A stretch of DNA of 36,471 nt, taken from a virus. The first letter of the stretch is position 1; every line of letters begins with the position of its first letter. Positions 22,479 to 29,322 of the stretch are shown here, in pieces. The notes under the pieces are model-generated. The model had not been told where the DNA came from. It was given only the letters and a program-made list of their open reading frames with translations, and did not search any database. Position numbers and translations under genes: made by a program. The stretch covers positions 1 through 36,471 of the IMG/VR virus record IMGVR_UViG_3300047550_004912; one strand, given 5' to 3'.

Positions 22479-23008
22479 TGGAACGGGATTACAATGACGG
22501 TGTGAAATCCAACGTTGAATTCTTCACCGGCGTGGAGGTCGAGCATACCCCAGCACACGGACTGAAAACGCTGTTCGTGGTCGGCGTGCATGGTGCGGCG
22601 ACGATCGCGGCACATGCCAGGGCCGAGGAATGCTCCCACATCTACCTCGGTGCCAACCAAAGCTTTGATCCCGGTATCTGGCAGGATGGTGGTAGCAGGG
22701 AAAGCGATGCATGGGACGGCATGATCAAGGACGTTCTAGCTCTCGGTTACATGACCACTCTTGATTTTGATTCCAAGCATATCGAATGGGTGTGCGAGGG
22801 AGGTTATTGTGAAAACGATCTGTTCATACCGCAGATATCGGTAAAATTGCCATACATACGCCTCCTCAACTACAATGCAACCCTGAAGATCGACGACAAG
22901 GATTACAAGGCAACCAATCCAGGAGTATGGTGCCATTCCGTCCACGAACTGATGGACAGGAAGGTGTTCACGTCCTGGGACAAATACACAAAGGACGAAG
23001 CGCTATGA
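22478..23008 (+). CDS. conserved accessory protein of the 7-deazaguanine cluster, unknown
   Basis: A 176-residue protein starting at the TGATG overlap with dpdA. Striking blocks are VEFFTGVEVEHTPAHGLKT, LFVVGVHGA, HIYLGANQSFDP, LDFDSKHIEWVCEGGY, FIPQISVKLPYIRLLNYNAT, LKIDDKDY and NPGVWCHSVHELM. I recall similar proteins beside FolE/Que genes in marine T4-like phages, with no assigned activity. The DFDSKH and KIDD motifs could bind metal. Translational coupling to dpdA suggests it works with the transglycosylase, perhaps in making or loading the base. Confidence 0.72.
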   Translation: MERDYNDGVKSNVEFFTGVEVEHTPAHGLKTLFVVGVHGAATIAAHARAEECSHIYLGANQSFDPGIWQDGGSRESDAWDGMIKDVLALGYMTTLDFDSKHIEWVCEGGYCENDLFIPQISVKLPYIRLLNYNATLKIDDKDYKATNPGVWCHSVHELMDRKVFTSWDKYTKDEAL

Positions 23009-23487
23009 CACTGGACCCAAGCCTGGATTATTTCGAGGAATACCGTGAAAAGCTCAGGGAGATCAAATCACTCGAGAAGCAGATCAGCGATCTCCATGCC
23101 CAGATGCATTCCAAGAGATCAATGGTCAATACCCTTTCCTCTGAGATAGAGAGCATGCGGAGGATCATCACCGTGATGATAGATCGAGGGATGGATCCGG
23201 TTGAAGCAAAGCTCAAGACGGACGATGAAGAGCGAGAGGCCAATCTATGGAGGGATCATGGTATCGATCGCGTAGCGACGATGACCGCTGCTACCGGTGG
23301 CGCCGGATCGGTATCCATCACCGACCTGTCCTGGCCGTCGACGATAGTGACGTCGGCATTTCCAAGCTCTGCTATTACCAACACCGGTGCGATTTCCGCT
23401 TTAGGATCGATGAGGATTACCGGTGCGACAGGATCATATGCACCGGTGCAACGGGTATCCGCCACGAACGACGGCATCGGTTATTAG
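23005..23487 (+). CDS. coiled-coil protein with Ser/Thr-rich tail, unknown
   Basis: A 160-residue protein starting in an ATGA overlap; the frame extension to 22927 is a shadow. Residues 10-75 form a heptad-rich coiled coil (EEYREKLREIKSLEKQISDL, MVNTLSSEIESMRRII). The C-terminal 70 residues are rich in Ser, Thr, Gly and Ala (GGAGSVSITDLSWPSTIV, GAISALGSMRITGATGSY). It looks more like a structural or oligomeric protein than an enzyme. No family recognised. Confidence 0.65.
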   Translation: MTLDPSLDYFEEYREKLREIKSLEKQISDLHAQMHSKRSMVNTLSSEIESMRRIITVMIDRGMDPVEAKLKTDDEEREANLWRDHGIDRVATMTAATGGAGSVSITDLSWPSTIVTSAFPSSAITNTGAISALGSMRITGATGSYAPVQRVSATNDGIGY

Positions 23488-23489
23488 CG

Positions 23490-23518
23490 TTGATCAACCA
23501 TGAATGCATCGATACAAT
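23490..23518 (+). promoter_or_regulatory. sigma70-type promoter of folE
   Basis: TTGATC at 23490-23495 and TACAAT at 23513-23518 are exactly 17 bases apart. The start would lie near 23525, just before AAAGGA and the folE ATG. Confidence 0.75.
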
Positions 23519-23541
23519 AGCTCGTAAAGAAAGGATTGATG

Positions 23542-24213
23542 ATGACAGCTCCGAGCGAAATAATCAGGAATAGGCTAAAGCAAAAGGACCAGAAGTTCTT
23601 TTGCAATGACAACATCAGTGAAGTGATGGAAGGCATCGATTTTGATGCACTGGTGGATGAGGTCACCGGAAAGATGCAGGGTGTCCTAGACAGCCTCGTC
23701 ATCGATACCGAAAACGATCACAACACCCAGGAAACGGCCCGCCGGGTGGCGAAGATGTTCGTCCTGGAGACCTTTTCCGGGCGTTACCAACCCCAGCCGA
23801 AGATCACCGCGTTTCCCAACGCAAACCAATATGATGAGGTATACGTTACCGGACCAATCACCATACGCAGCACCTGTGCCCACCATTTCCAGGGCATCAA
23901 GGGCAAGTGCTACATCGGGGTCTTCCCTGGCAAGAACGTGATCGGTCTCAGCAAGTTCAATCGGTTGGTCGACTGGATCTCATCCCGTCCGCAGATCCAG
24001 GAGGAGATGACCGTGCAGATCGCCGATGCCGTCATGGAAGCGACCGAGGCCGAGGGTATCGCAATCCTGGTGCAGGCAGAACATATGTGCATGACCATGA
24101 GGGGTGTGAGGGAGCATGATTCTGCAATGACCACATCAGTAATGCGCGGAGTTTTTAGGGACGACCCTAGCATGAAGCAGGAGTTTTTCAACATAGTCTC
24201 CAAGATGCCGTAA
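23542..24213 (+). CDS. folE: GTP cyclohydrolase I (FolE), precursor synthesis for 7-deazaguanine
   Basis: A 223-residue enzyme that converts GTP to dihydroneopterin triphosphate, the first step toward 7-deazaguanines. DNHNTQETARRVAKMF-type helix, ITIRSTCAHHFQGIKGKCYIG (zinc Cys and His), VIGLSKFNRLVDWIS and AEHMCMTMRGVREHDS (second zinc Cys, active site) are all present. Tandem ATGs at 23539 and 23542; AAAGGA fits the second. The last 28 codons (24127-24213) occur again, about 70 percent identical, at 25115-25201 after an inserted endonuclease gene. The present tail ends FFNIVSKMP and is complete, so the enzyme should work. Confidence 0.93.
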   Translation: MTAPSEIIRNRLKQKDQKFFCNDNISEVMEGIDFDALVDEVTGKMQGVLDSLVIDTENDHNTQETARRVAKMFVLETFSGRYQPQPKITAFPNANQYDEVYVTGPITIRSTCAHHFQGIKGKCYIGVFPGKNVIGLSKFNRLVDWISSRPQIQEEMTVQIADAVMEATEAEGIAILVQAEHMCMTMRGVREHDSAMTTSVMRGVFRDDPSMKQEFFNIVSKMP

Positions 24214-24235
24214 AGCTGGATAAGCGACATGAGGA

Positions 24236-24254
24236 CTAAATACCTTAAAGGTAT
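24236..24254 (+). promoter_or_regulatory. late-type box with overlapping palindrome before the second endonuclease
   Basis: CTAAATA at 24236-24242 runs into the perfect palindrome ATACCTTAAAGGTAT (24240-24254). Its right arm contains AAAGGT, a likely part of the ribosome binding site of ATG 24264. In T4, endonuclease genes often have late promoters within hairpins that hide the binding site in early transcripts, and this layout resembles that. Confidence 0.5.
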
Positions 24255-24263
24255 GAGGTTCTC

Positions 24264-25118
24264 ATGGTCGCATATGTTTATAGTCTTCGATTCAAAATTA
24301 CCGGACAATGGTATGTTGGATGTAGATATGCGAAACATCTTACAGATGAAATGATTTCGAACGATCTATGGATCCGATATTTTACCTCGTCGAAATTAGT
24401 TCGATCTTTGATAAAAACATATGGCTATGATTCATTTGAACCAAAAATTAGACGAGTATTTTCTAACTCGGACGATGCTAAGTCTTACGAAGTTTCACTT
24501 CTTAAAAAGGTCAATGCTCGTACAAATCCTGCATTTTTGAATCAATGCAATTCGGTATTTGAAAATGCACCAGCACTGTCATGGATTACAAATGGTATCA
24601 TAGATACCATGATAGCAGCCAATAAACCAATAATACCCGGATTTTGGTATGGAAGATCGAAGAATAATAAAAACCGCAAATACGACGAGTCCCCGTTGAA
24701 AGGTCGAATCCATGTCTTAGATTCGGACCTAGAACTTCGTCGAATGATATTAGCATCAGACTATGATCCGACTAAGCATGTAAAATTACATAATGATTTC
24801 AATAAGGATCGTTTGTGGGTGTATAGCCCTATTACAAATGAATGCAGATTGATCAAGAAGGGTGAACAAATCCCAAAAGGATGGCAGCGAGGTAACCCGC
24901 ACAGAAGCGCAGCTTCTTGGTTCCACAACCCAATCACCGGTGAACAACGACAATTATCAATAGGTTCTACTCCGCCTGATGGATTCATCAAGGGAAGGCC
25001 TGTCACACATGCATGGTTCGTTAATCTAGAAACCAACGAAAACAAGCTCTGCAAAATAGACGAACCTCCGCCGATAGGTTACATTCGAGGGAGAACATTG
25101 AAGGAAAAGAAACTATGA
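24264..25118 (+). CDS. GIY-YIG-like homing-type endonuclease inserted at folE
   Basis: A 284-residue protein. VAYVYSLRFKITGQWYVGCRYAKHL gives the GIY-YIG pattern (YVY ... WYVGCR), and SYEVSLLKKV supplies the catalytic Glu region. The C-terminal half has repeated ~25-residue modules, each with W-x-x-x-P/L-T-x-E plus a GW/GF-xxGxP turn: LWVYSPITNECRLIKKGEQI, SWFHNPITGEQRQL and AWFVNLETNENKLC, each followed by PxGxxxGR. These look like DNA-recognition repeats. AT-rich codon use differs from the folE and queD genes on either side. The stop overlaps a relic of the folE 3' end (ATGA). Confidence 0.8.
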   Translation: MVAYVYSLRFKITGQWYVGCRYAKHLTDEMISNDLWIRYFTSSKLVRSLIKTYGYDSFEPKIRRVFSNSDDAKSYEVSLLKKVNARTNPAFLNQCNSVFENAPALSWITNGIIDTMIAANKPIIPGFWYGRSKNNKNRKYDESPLKGRIHVLDSDLELRRMILASDYDPTKHVKLHNDFNKDRLWVYSPITNECRLIKKGEQIPKGWQRGNPHRSAASWFHNPITGEQRQLSIGSTPPDGFIKGRPVTHAWFVNLETNENKLCKIDEPPPIGYIRGRTLKEKKL

Positions 25119-25201
25119 CCACCAGCGTGATGCGCGGAAAGTTCAGGGAAGACCCTCACCTCAAGCAGGAATTCTTCAACATCGTTGCACGGATGAAGTA
25201 A
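25115..25201 (+). pseudogene. duplicate of the last 28 codons of folE
   Basis: This in-frame 28-codon segment begins MTTSVMRGKFREDPHLKQEF and ends FFNIVARMK, the counterpart of the FolE C-terminus MTTSVMRGVFRDDPSMKQEF ... FFNIVSKMP at 24127-24213. The two are exactly the same length (87 bases with stop) and differ at roughly three bases in ten, so they are diverged alleles rather than a fresh copy. The endonuclease gene lies between them. The likeliest reading is that the mobile gene arrived with a foreign folE tail, and this is the original tail, now orphaned. Confidence 0.85.
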
Positions 25202-25280
25202 ATATAGCAAGTGGACTTTGACGCTCATCCCACTATAAACATTCTGCGTGTCATCAAACTCGCTCTAATGGAGACAAGAG

Positions 25281-25784
25281 ATGGCGAACGAACCGATCAA
25301 CTACAAGTACGTAAGCACCAAGGAATACCACAACGCATTCCCGTGCGCATACAGGCAATGGCGAGCCGATAGCCATTGCCGCTTCATCCACGGATATGCG
25401 TTCTCGATGAAGTTCTACTTTGGTACCAACGAGCTTGACGCGAGGAATTGGGCGGCCGATTACGGTGGTCTCAAGGAGCTCAAGCGATTCCTCGAGGATC
25501 AATTTGATCACACGCTGATCGTGGCCACGGATGATCCTGAGCTGGAAACCTTCCGGGAGCTTGGCCGAAAGGGCCTTGCCAAGATAGTTGAGCTCCCACG
25601 CCTCGGATGCGAGGGGTTGGCTGAAATTCTCTACAAGTATGTCAACGGTGTTTACATCCCGGAGATGTGGGGACCCGGTGAAGCGGGAAGGTTGTGGTGC
25701 TTCCGGGTGGAGGTCCGAGAGACCGTATCAAACATGGCATATCGCGAGGGCCATCGCGAATGGAACGAGGATCTGTTTTCATGA
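25281..25784 (+). CDS. queD: QueD/PTPS-like 6-carboxy-tetrahydropterin synthase
   Basis: A 167-residue T-fold enzyme that would convert dihydroneopterin triphosphate to 6-carboxy-tetrahydropterin, the second step to 7-deazaguanine. NAFPCAYRQWRADSHCRFIHGYAFSM aligns with the FxAxHR ... CxxxHGHxY active site: the catalytic Cys and one His are kept, but the first zinc His is Tyr (CAYRQ) and HGH is HGY. NWAADYGGLKELKRFL matches the GMVxDF segment, FDHTLIV holds the second catalytic His/Asp, and VEVRET gives the pterin-binding Glu. GGAG precedes ATG 25281. It directly follows the folE tail relic, so folE and queD were originally adjacent. Confidence 0.83.
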   Translation: MANEPINYKYVSTKEYHNAFPCAYRQWRADSHCRFIHGYAFSMKFYFGTNELDARNWAADYGGLKELKRFLEDQFDHTLIVATDDPELETFRELGRKGLAKIVELPRLGCEGLAEILYKYVNGVYIPEMWGPGEAGRLWCFRVEVRETVSNMAYREGHREWNEDLFS

Positions 25785-25948
25785 GCAACGAACCAAAGAC
25801 ATACACGGCCCGGGTGGCCGAGGAAAACGGCGAGCTGGTCCTGGTGTTTGATCCCCAGATGCTCAAGGATCTAGGGTGGCACGAGGGAGACGAGATTGAA
25901 TGGGACACCAGGGACGACGCCATCGTGGTCCGCAAGGTCAATGGTTGA
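25781..25948 (+). CDS. SpoVT/AbrB-like (MazE-like) small DNA-binding protein
   Basis: A 55-residue protein starting in an ATGA overlap with queD. The swapped-hairpin pattern VFDPQMLKDLGWHEGDEIEW followed by AIVVRKV is typical of AbrB/MazE domains. It would dimerise and bind DNA, perhaps regulating its own operon. No toxin of the MazF type is encoded beside it: the next gene product has no such fold signature. The longer frame from 25694 is a shadow of queD. Confidence 0.7.
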   Translation: MSNEPKTYTARVAEENGELVLVFDPQMLKDLGWHEGDEIEWDTRDDAIVVRKVNG

Positions 25949-26192
25949 GTGGATCCACGAAAGCCCCGACGGCGGACGGACCATCACCAGGCGGGTGATG
26001 GGTAACCACGAACCCCGGGACAAGCAGATGCAGGTCTGTCCCGGAGTTTGGTTTTCCATGTCCGAGCTGATGGAGCTCGGGAGGCAGGCATACGTGCAGC
26101 AATGCCTCAGGCACGAATTCCCCGTCCTCAACTCAGCATGGGAGGACTACCACACCTTGCTGAGGTTGGTGGGAACCAATAGAGACGATTGA
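25941..26192 (+). CDS. unknown protein, 83 residues
   Basis: ATG 25941 lies eight bases inside the AbrB-like gene, a common coupling geometry. The peptide starts MVEWIHESPDGGRTITRRVM, continues CPGVWFSMSELMELGRQAYV and ends LLRLVGTNRDD. It appears a small mixed alpha/beta protein. No domain recognised. It could be the partner of the AbrB-like protein by position, but no toxin motif is visible. Confidence 0.65.
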   Translation: MVEWIHESPDGGRTITRRVMGNHEPRDKQMQVCPGVWFSMSELMELGRQAYVQQCLRHEFPVLNSAWEDYHTLLRLVGTNRDD

Positions 26193-26273
26193 TCTATCGA
26201 TGCTTTATTGATGTGCCAGGATGGTAAACGCAAACTATCATCAATGCAACATCGATATTTCGAGGATCAACGG

Positions 26274-26576
26274 ATGTACAATGACGAGGATGACGGCGAC
26301 AGCGGTGTCTTGATGCTCGATTGGAGCGAACTTACCCCCAACGAGATCGACGAGAGATTGCAATGGATGAGGAGGTCCCTCATTTCCGGAGAGGATTGGG
26401 GTTATTGCCAGGAATACATGACCTGCGTGCTAAAGAACCTGGAAGCATCGACGATGTACAAGCTTGTTTGGTTTGAATCGGGACGGCAGAAGTACATAGA
26501 CAAACCAGCGATGCTGAAGAGCGATCAACGGGATGGGACATTCCATCCCGGTGATCAGTTGAGCATGCACTCCTGA
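26274..26576 (+). CDS. unknown acidic protein, 100 residues
   Basis: I chose ATG 26274 (MYNDEDDGDSGVLMLDW) because GAGGA at 26262-26266 is seven bases upstream; in-frame ATGs at 26211 and 26244 lack good sites. The protein is acidic at the N-terminus, with LTPNEIDERLQWMRRSLI, DWGYCQEYMTCVLKN and a basic tail. The codons for its last 20 residues contain an inverted repeat (GGGATGG/CCATCCC). The preceding 80 bases hold no clear promoter. No family recognised. Confidence 0.6.
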   Translation: MYNDEDDGDSGVLMLDWSELTPNEIDERLQWMRRSLISGEDWGYCQEYMTCVLKNLEASTMYKLVWFESGRQKYIDKPAMLKSDQRDGTFHPGDQLSMHS

Positions 26577-26607
26577 CCAGGATCACGAACCTCTTGGTGC
26601 GCATCAT

Positions 26608-26616
26608 CTAAATAGG
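26608..26616 (+). promoter_or_regulatory. late-type promoter box CTAAATAGG
   Basis: CTAAATAGG lies 10 bases before ATG 26627, with AAAGGAA between. It is a less conserved member of the box set because TC is replaced by GG. Confidence 0.4.
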
Positions 26617-26626
26617 TAAAGGAACC

Positions 26627-27046
26627 ATGGGCAACAGCATTTCCGTATCAAATGTTGCGATAACCACCGTGTCAGTAACCACCGCGGGCACCGGTTACAC
26701 GATGCAACCAATATCGATCGGTCCATCCAATTATCGGCCATTTAATATCATGCAGATATCTGGTGATGACGGTTCGTTGCTGACCATCAGCAAGGATGGT
26801 GAGGTAACATGGACTGGTTCAGCAAACAAGGCGTCCAGATCCTTCGTAAACATGGTGAGCCATCAGCTGGATGTGATCGCTACCGGAGAAATGGCCCTGG
26901 CACGCAGCTACCGGCGCGCGATAGAACGATGCCTACGGCAGGCTAAATCGATGGACCACGACGAGTTTATTGCGGTCCTCGAGAATGAGGTACAAACTAG
27001 GCTCAGCAAATCAGTCCTGATGAGCCTCAGGGAAAACGAGGAATAA
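26627..27046 (+). CDS. unknown protein with Ser/Thr-rich N-terminus, 139 residues
   Basis: The N-terminus MGNSISVSNVAITTVSVTTA is strand-like and Ser/Thr-rich, followed by GDDGSLLTISKDGEVTWTG, then a helical, charged C-terminal half (ARSYRRAIERCLRQAKSMD, LENEVQTRLSKSVLMSLREN). The mixture resembles small virion-associated proteins and fits the late-type box upstream, but no family is recognised. It ends four bases before queE, whose GAGGA site lies in its final codons. Confidence 0.65.
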   Translation: MGNSISVSNVAITTVSVTTAGTGYTMQPISIGPSNYRPFNIMQISGDDGSLLTISKDGEVTWTGSANKASRSFVNMVSHQLDVIATGEMALARSYRRAIERCLRQAKSMDHDEFIAVLENEVQTRLSKSVLMSLRENEE

Positions 27047-27050
27047 TTCA

Positions 27051-27932
27051 ATGTTTGGTAAGAATGAAATTACCGGTCAAAAGTATTTTGACAAGGCCGA
27101 GGACAAGCTTTTCGTCACCTCGATCTTCTATACCCTCCAGGGCGAGGGTCCGTATCGCGGAGAACCGGCCGTTTTCGTGAGGCTAGCCAAGTGTAACTTG
27201 AATTGCAGCTTCTGCGACACCTTCTTTGATGACGGCGACTGGTTGACCATTGACGAGATAGAGTCTCGCATACACAAGGTGATCAACGATCATTTTGACG
27301 GACAGGTCCCGCTGTGGGCCGATGAGGTATGGGGAGGCAACGGAGATGTGCCGGCCAAGCCCAGGGACATGGTGCTGGTCATCACCGGCGGAGAACCGAT
27401 GCTACAGAAAAATCTGGTCCCCTTCCTGGAGCGCATGGAGACCAGATTTGCCAAGACCCAGATAGAAAGCAACGGCACCATCGTTCAGAACATACCAAAG
27501 AGCACAACGTTGGTGGTCAGCCCTAAGTGCAGCGAGAAGAAGGGCGTGGCGATCAAGTATCTGGAACCCAAGCCGGAAATGCTGGCACGTGCCAACTGCC
27601 TCAAGTTCGTCATGAGTGCTGACCCTGATAGCCCGTATTCCTCGGTGCCAGATTGGGCACATGAATGGAAGGCTAGGACTGGTAATCCGGTGTTTGTCAG
27701 TCCGATGAACATCTACAACAGTGAGCCACAGAAGAGCAAGCAGTTGAGAGCATCCACCAATCAGATCACCATCGAGGAACGCAGCACCGTCGACGAGGTG
27801 ATCTCGTTTTGGACCCCTGGACTACTGAACATGCAGGAAAACCAAAAGAACCACGAGTATGCGGCTAAGTATGCGGCTAGGCACGGCATGATACTTAATT
27901 TGCAAGTCCATCTCTATTGCAGCCTTGCCTGA
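27051..27932 (+). CDS. queE: QueE, 7-carboxy-7-deazaguanine synthase (radical SAM)
   Basis: A 293-residue radical SAM enzyme that contracts 6-carboxy-tetrahydropterin to 7-carboxy-7-deazaguanine (CDG). SIFYTLQGEGPYRGEPAVFV at residues 24-43 and LAKCNLNCSFCDT with the CxxxCxxC-type iron-sulphur ligands (the family often has a longer first spacer) are diagnostic. VLVITGGEPMLQ is the SAM-binding GGE motif, QIESNGT follows, and the closing ARHGMILNLQVHLY matches the family's C-terminus. GAGGA eight bases before ATG 27051. With FolE and QueD it completes the route from GTP to CDG. No QueC is visible in the window. Confidence 0.92.
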   Translation: MFGKNEITGQKYFDKAEDKLFVTSIFYTLQGEGPYRGEPAVFVRLAKCNLNCSFCDTFFDDGDWLTIDEIESRIHKVINDHFDGQVPLWADEVWGGNGDVPAKPRDMVLVITGGEPMLQKNLVPFLERMETRFAKTQIESNGTIVQNIPKSTTLVVSPKCSEKKGVAIKYLEPKPEMLARANCLKFVMSADPDSPYSSVPDWAHEWKARTGNPVFVSPMNIYNSEPQKSKQLRASTNQITIEERSTVDEVISFWTPGLLNMQENQKNHEYAAKYAARHGMILNLQVHLYCSLA

Positions 27933-27942
27933 GGAGATGATC

Positions 27943-28527
27943 ATGAGAAAACCATTGATACCGTTCTCTTGGATGCCAGGAAGCTGGGGTCTCAAGGGCA
28001 AGACCAGAGAGATCGCCAAGGCCGAATACGAGCTTTCCGGTACTGAGCTGGAAGAAGCGCTGATCAGGATAAAATTGGATCACGACCCCGACGGTCTTGC
28101 TAGCAGTCTGCTCGAGATGCGCAGGAAGAACGGCCAGATATCCGGCTACGAGTACGAAATTGCGCGTGCCAAGCTAGACAAGAAGGACGACACGGAACAG
28201 GCGCTGGCCATCCTCGATGTCGATCTCTCGCACGGGAAGATCGATCAACTAACCCATGACAGGAAGAGGGCCGATCTGCTTGGAGAACCATGGGTCAGCA
28301 TGCCGAAGATACACTGGAACCCCTTAGGCAAGAGCCGAGCTTATTTTGAAATGGATTACAATTCTCATTTCATCAAGCAGCTTCGTGATAACGGGTACGA
28401 GGGGGAGGAATCAGACATCATCAACCAATGGATGAACGATGTTTGCATAGGAATACTCGAGGAGATCAACGACATGGACGTTGAGTTCGCCACCCCCACT
28501 AGGAGGGGCGGAGCCCTGGAGGAATGA
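27943..28527 (+). CDS. conserved phage protein, helical, unknown
   Basis: A 194-residue protein starting at ATG 27943 behind GAGGAG. It begins MRKPLIPFSWMPGSWGLKGK and continues with helical repeats rich in charged residues: REIAKAEYELSGTELEEALI, YEIARAKLDKKDDTEQAL and HGKIDQLTHDRKRAD. The centre is IHWNPLGKSRAYFEMDYNSH. Similar sequences occur, as I recall, in T4-like phages, always without function. Its last 29 bases overlap the end of the minus-strand SGNH gene. Confidence 0.68.
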   Translation: MRKPLIPFSWMPGSWGLKGKTREIAKAEYELSGTELEEALIRIKLDHDPDGLASSLLEMRRKNGQISGYEYEIARAKLDKKDDTEQALAILDVDLSHGKIDQLTHDRKRADLLGEPWVSMPKIHWNPLGKSRAYFEMDYNSHFIKQLRDNGYEGEESDIINQWMNDVCIGILEEINDMDVEFATPTRRGGALEE

Positions 28528-29242
28528 TGGCAGATTTTGACCTCAGCCATTCGGCGAGATAACCTGCCCAGGCAGCATGGCCGTCGGAGAGGAAGTGCCC
28601 TCCGGCCCCCCTGGAGAAGCCTTTCTCGGTACAATATCTATCCATATTAGTATCGAGGCAAAGGACCGATCGATCCGCCAGCTTTTGGTATCCGTGCTCC
28701 TCCTTATTGGTAGGAGGAGGCAGGAATGCGTTGAACATGGCATGCTTGATACCGAACCTCATCAGCATGCCCTGCACCATGACCAAGGTCGTCCAGTATC
28801 GATGATGGCTCTCCTCCTCCGAGTGGATGTGGCGAAAATAAAAGGAGCTGACCTTGCTTTCGTCTGGATTGATCGGATAGCATGTTGTCCATTCGCCACG
28901 AGAATCGTCATAGTATGACATGCGGGCCGGATTGGTCCACCCGATCACGAACAGCATGTTTTCGGGATCGATCCTGTTCGAGTTGTTGCCAAGCCAATCC
29001 AGGATGGATGTCGATATCTGTGACATGCTGCTACCCGGCCTTGCGAGATTAACGCATTCCCTAAACCCCATGGATCGTGCGAGGATCCTGGGCCATGCGT
29101 GCTGCTCGCGATATAGGTTGATCAGTGCGAGATCCTCCTTGGACGGCGGAGGATCGAAGTTACCCTTGGCATTGGTCTTGAATCCAGGCGGGCATAGTTC
29201 CTGCCCGTACGTGTATGAATCTCCGGCGGTTACCAAAAGCAT
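28499..29242 (-). CDS. SGNH/GDSL-type hydrolase
   Basis: A 247-residue protein. Block I is LLVTAGDSYTYGQE (the GDS nucleophile serine), VNLARPGSSMSQIS is the Gly-containing oxyanion block, ENMLFVIGWTNPARM takes the position of GxND, and LSDGHAAWAGYLAEWL is the Asp-x-x-His pair. Such enzymes are esterases or acetyl-hydrolases; in phages they may trim acetyl groups from host glycans. It starts immediately after a minus-strand late-type box without a ribosome binding site. It is convergent with the 27943 gene and divergent from the RNase H gene. The call is secure for the fold, not the substrate. Confidence 0.8.
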   Translation of the reverse strand: MLLVTAGDSYTYGQELCPPGFKTNAKGNFDPPPSKEDLALINLYREQHAWPRILARSMGFRECVNLARPGSSMSQISTSILDWLGNNSNRIDPENMLFVIGWTNPARMSYYDDSRGEWTTCYPINPDESKVSSFYFRHIHSEEESHHRYWTTLVMVQGMLMRFGIKHAMFNAFLPPPTNKEEHGYQKLADRSVLCLDTNMDRYCTEKGFSRGAGGHFLSDGHAAWAGYLAEWLRSKSAIIPPGLRPS

Positions 29243-29245
29243 GGC

Positions 29246-29254
29246 ATATTTATC
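29246..29254 (-). promoter_or_regulatory. late-type promoter box (minus strand) for the SGNH gene
   Basis: GATAAATAT on the minus strand ends four bases before ATG 29242, with no Shine-Dalgarno sequence. A transcript starting about six bases past the box would begin at the start codon. Confidence 0.5.
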
Positions 29255-29270
29255 GAACCATCAAGGTCGC

Positions 29271-29305
29271 TTGATTTAATCAATGTTGTAGCTTAATATT
29301 TAAGC
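29271..29305 (+). promoter_or_regulatory. promoter with two overlapping palindromes before the RNase H gene
   Basis: TTGATT at 29271-29276 and TAATAT at 29294-29299 are 17 bases apart. The -35 box is half of the perfect palindrome TTGATTTAATCAA (29271-29283). The -10 box lies within GCTTAATATTTAAGC (29291-29305), a 6-bp stem with 3-base loop. This pair could be an operator. Confidence 0.6.
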
Positions 29306-29322
29306 TCAACAGGAGCAAGACG

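Noticed and set aside
24127-25118. Group I intron in folE
   Set aside because: An intron does not predict two copies of the same exon end, and the folE frame before the endonuclease already ends with a complete C-terminus and stop. Insertion with tail duplication explains the data better.
25218-25239. TTGACG followed by TATAAA before queD
   Set aside because: Spacing is only 10 bases, too short for a sigma70 promoter; TATAAACA could instead be a degenerate late-type box, but I would not annotate it.
25781-26192. MazEF-type toxin-antitoxin pair
   Set aside because: The first product is AbrB/MazE-like, but the second has no MazF, RelE or PIN signature, so a toxin-antitoxin call is unsupported.
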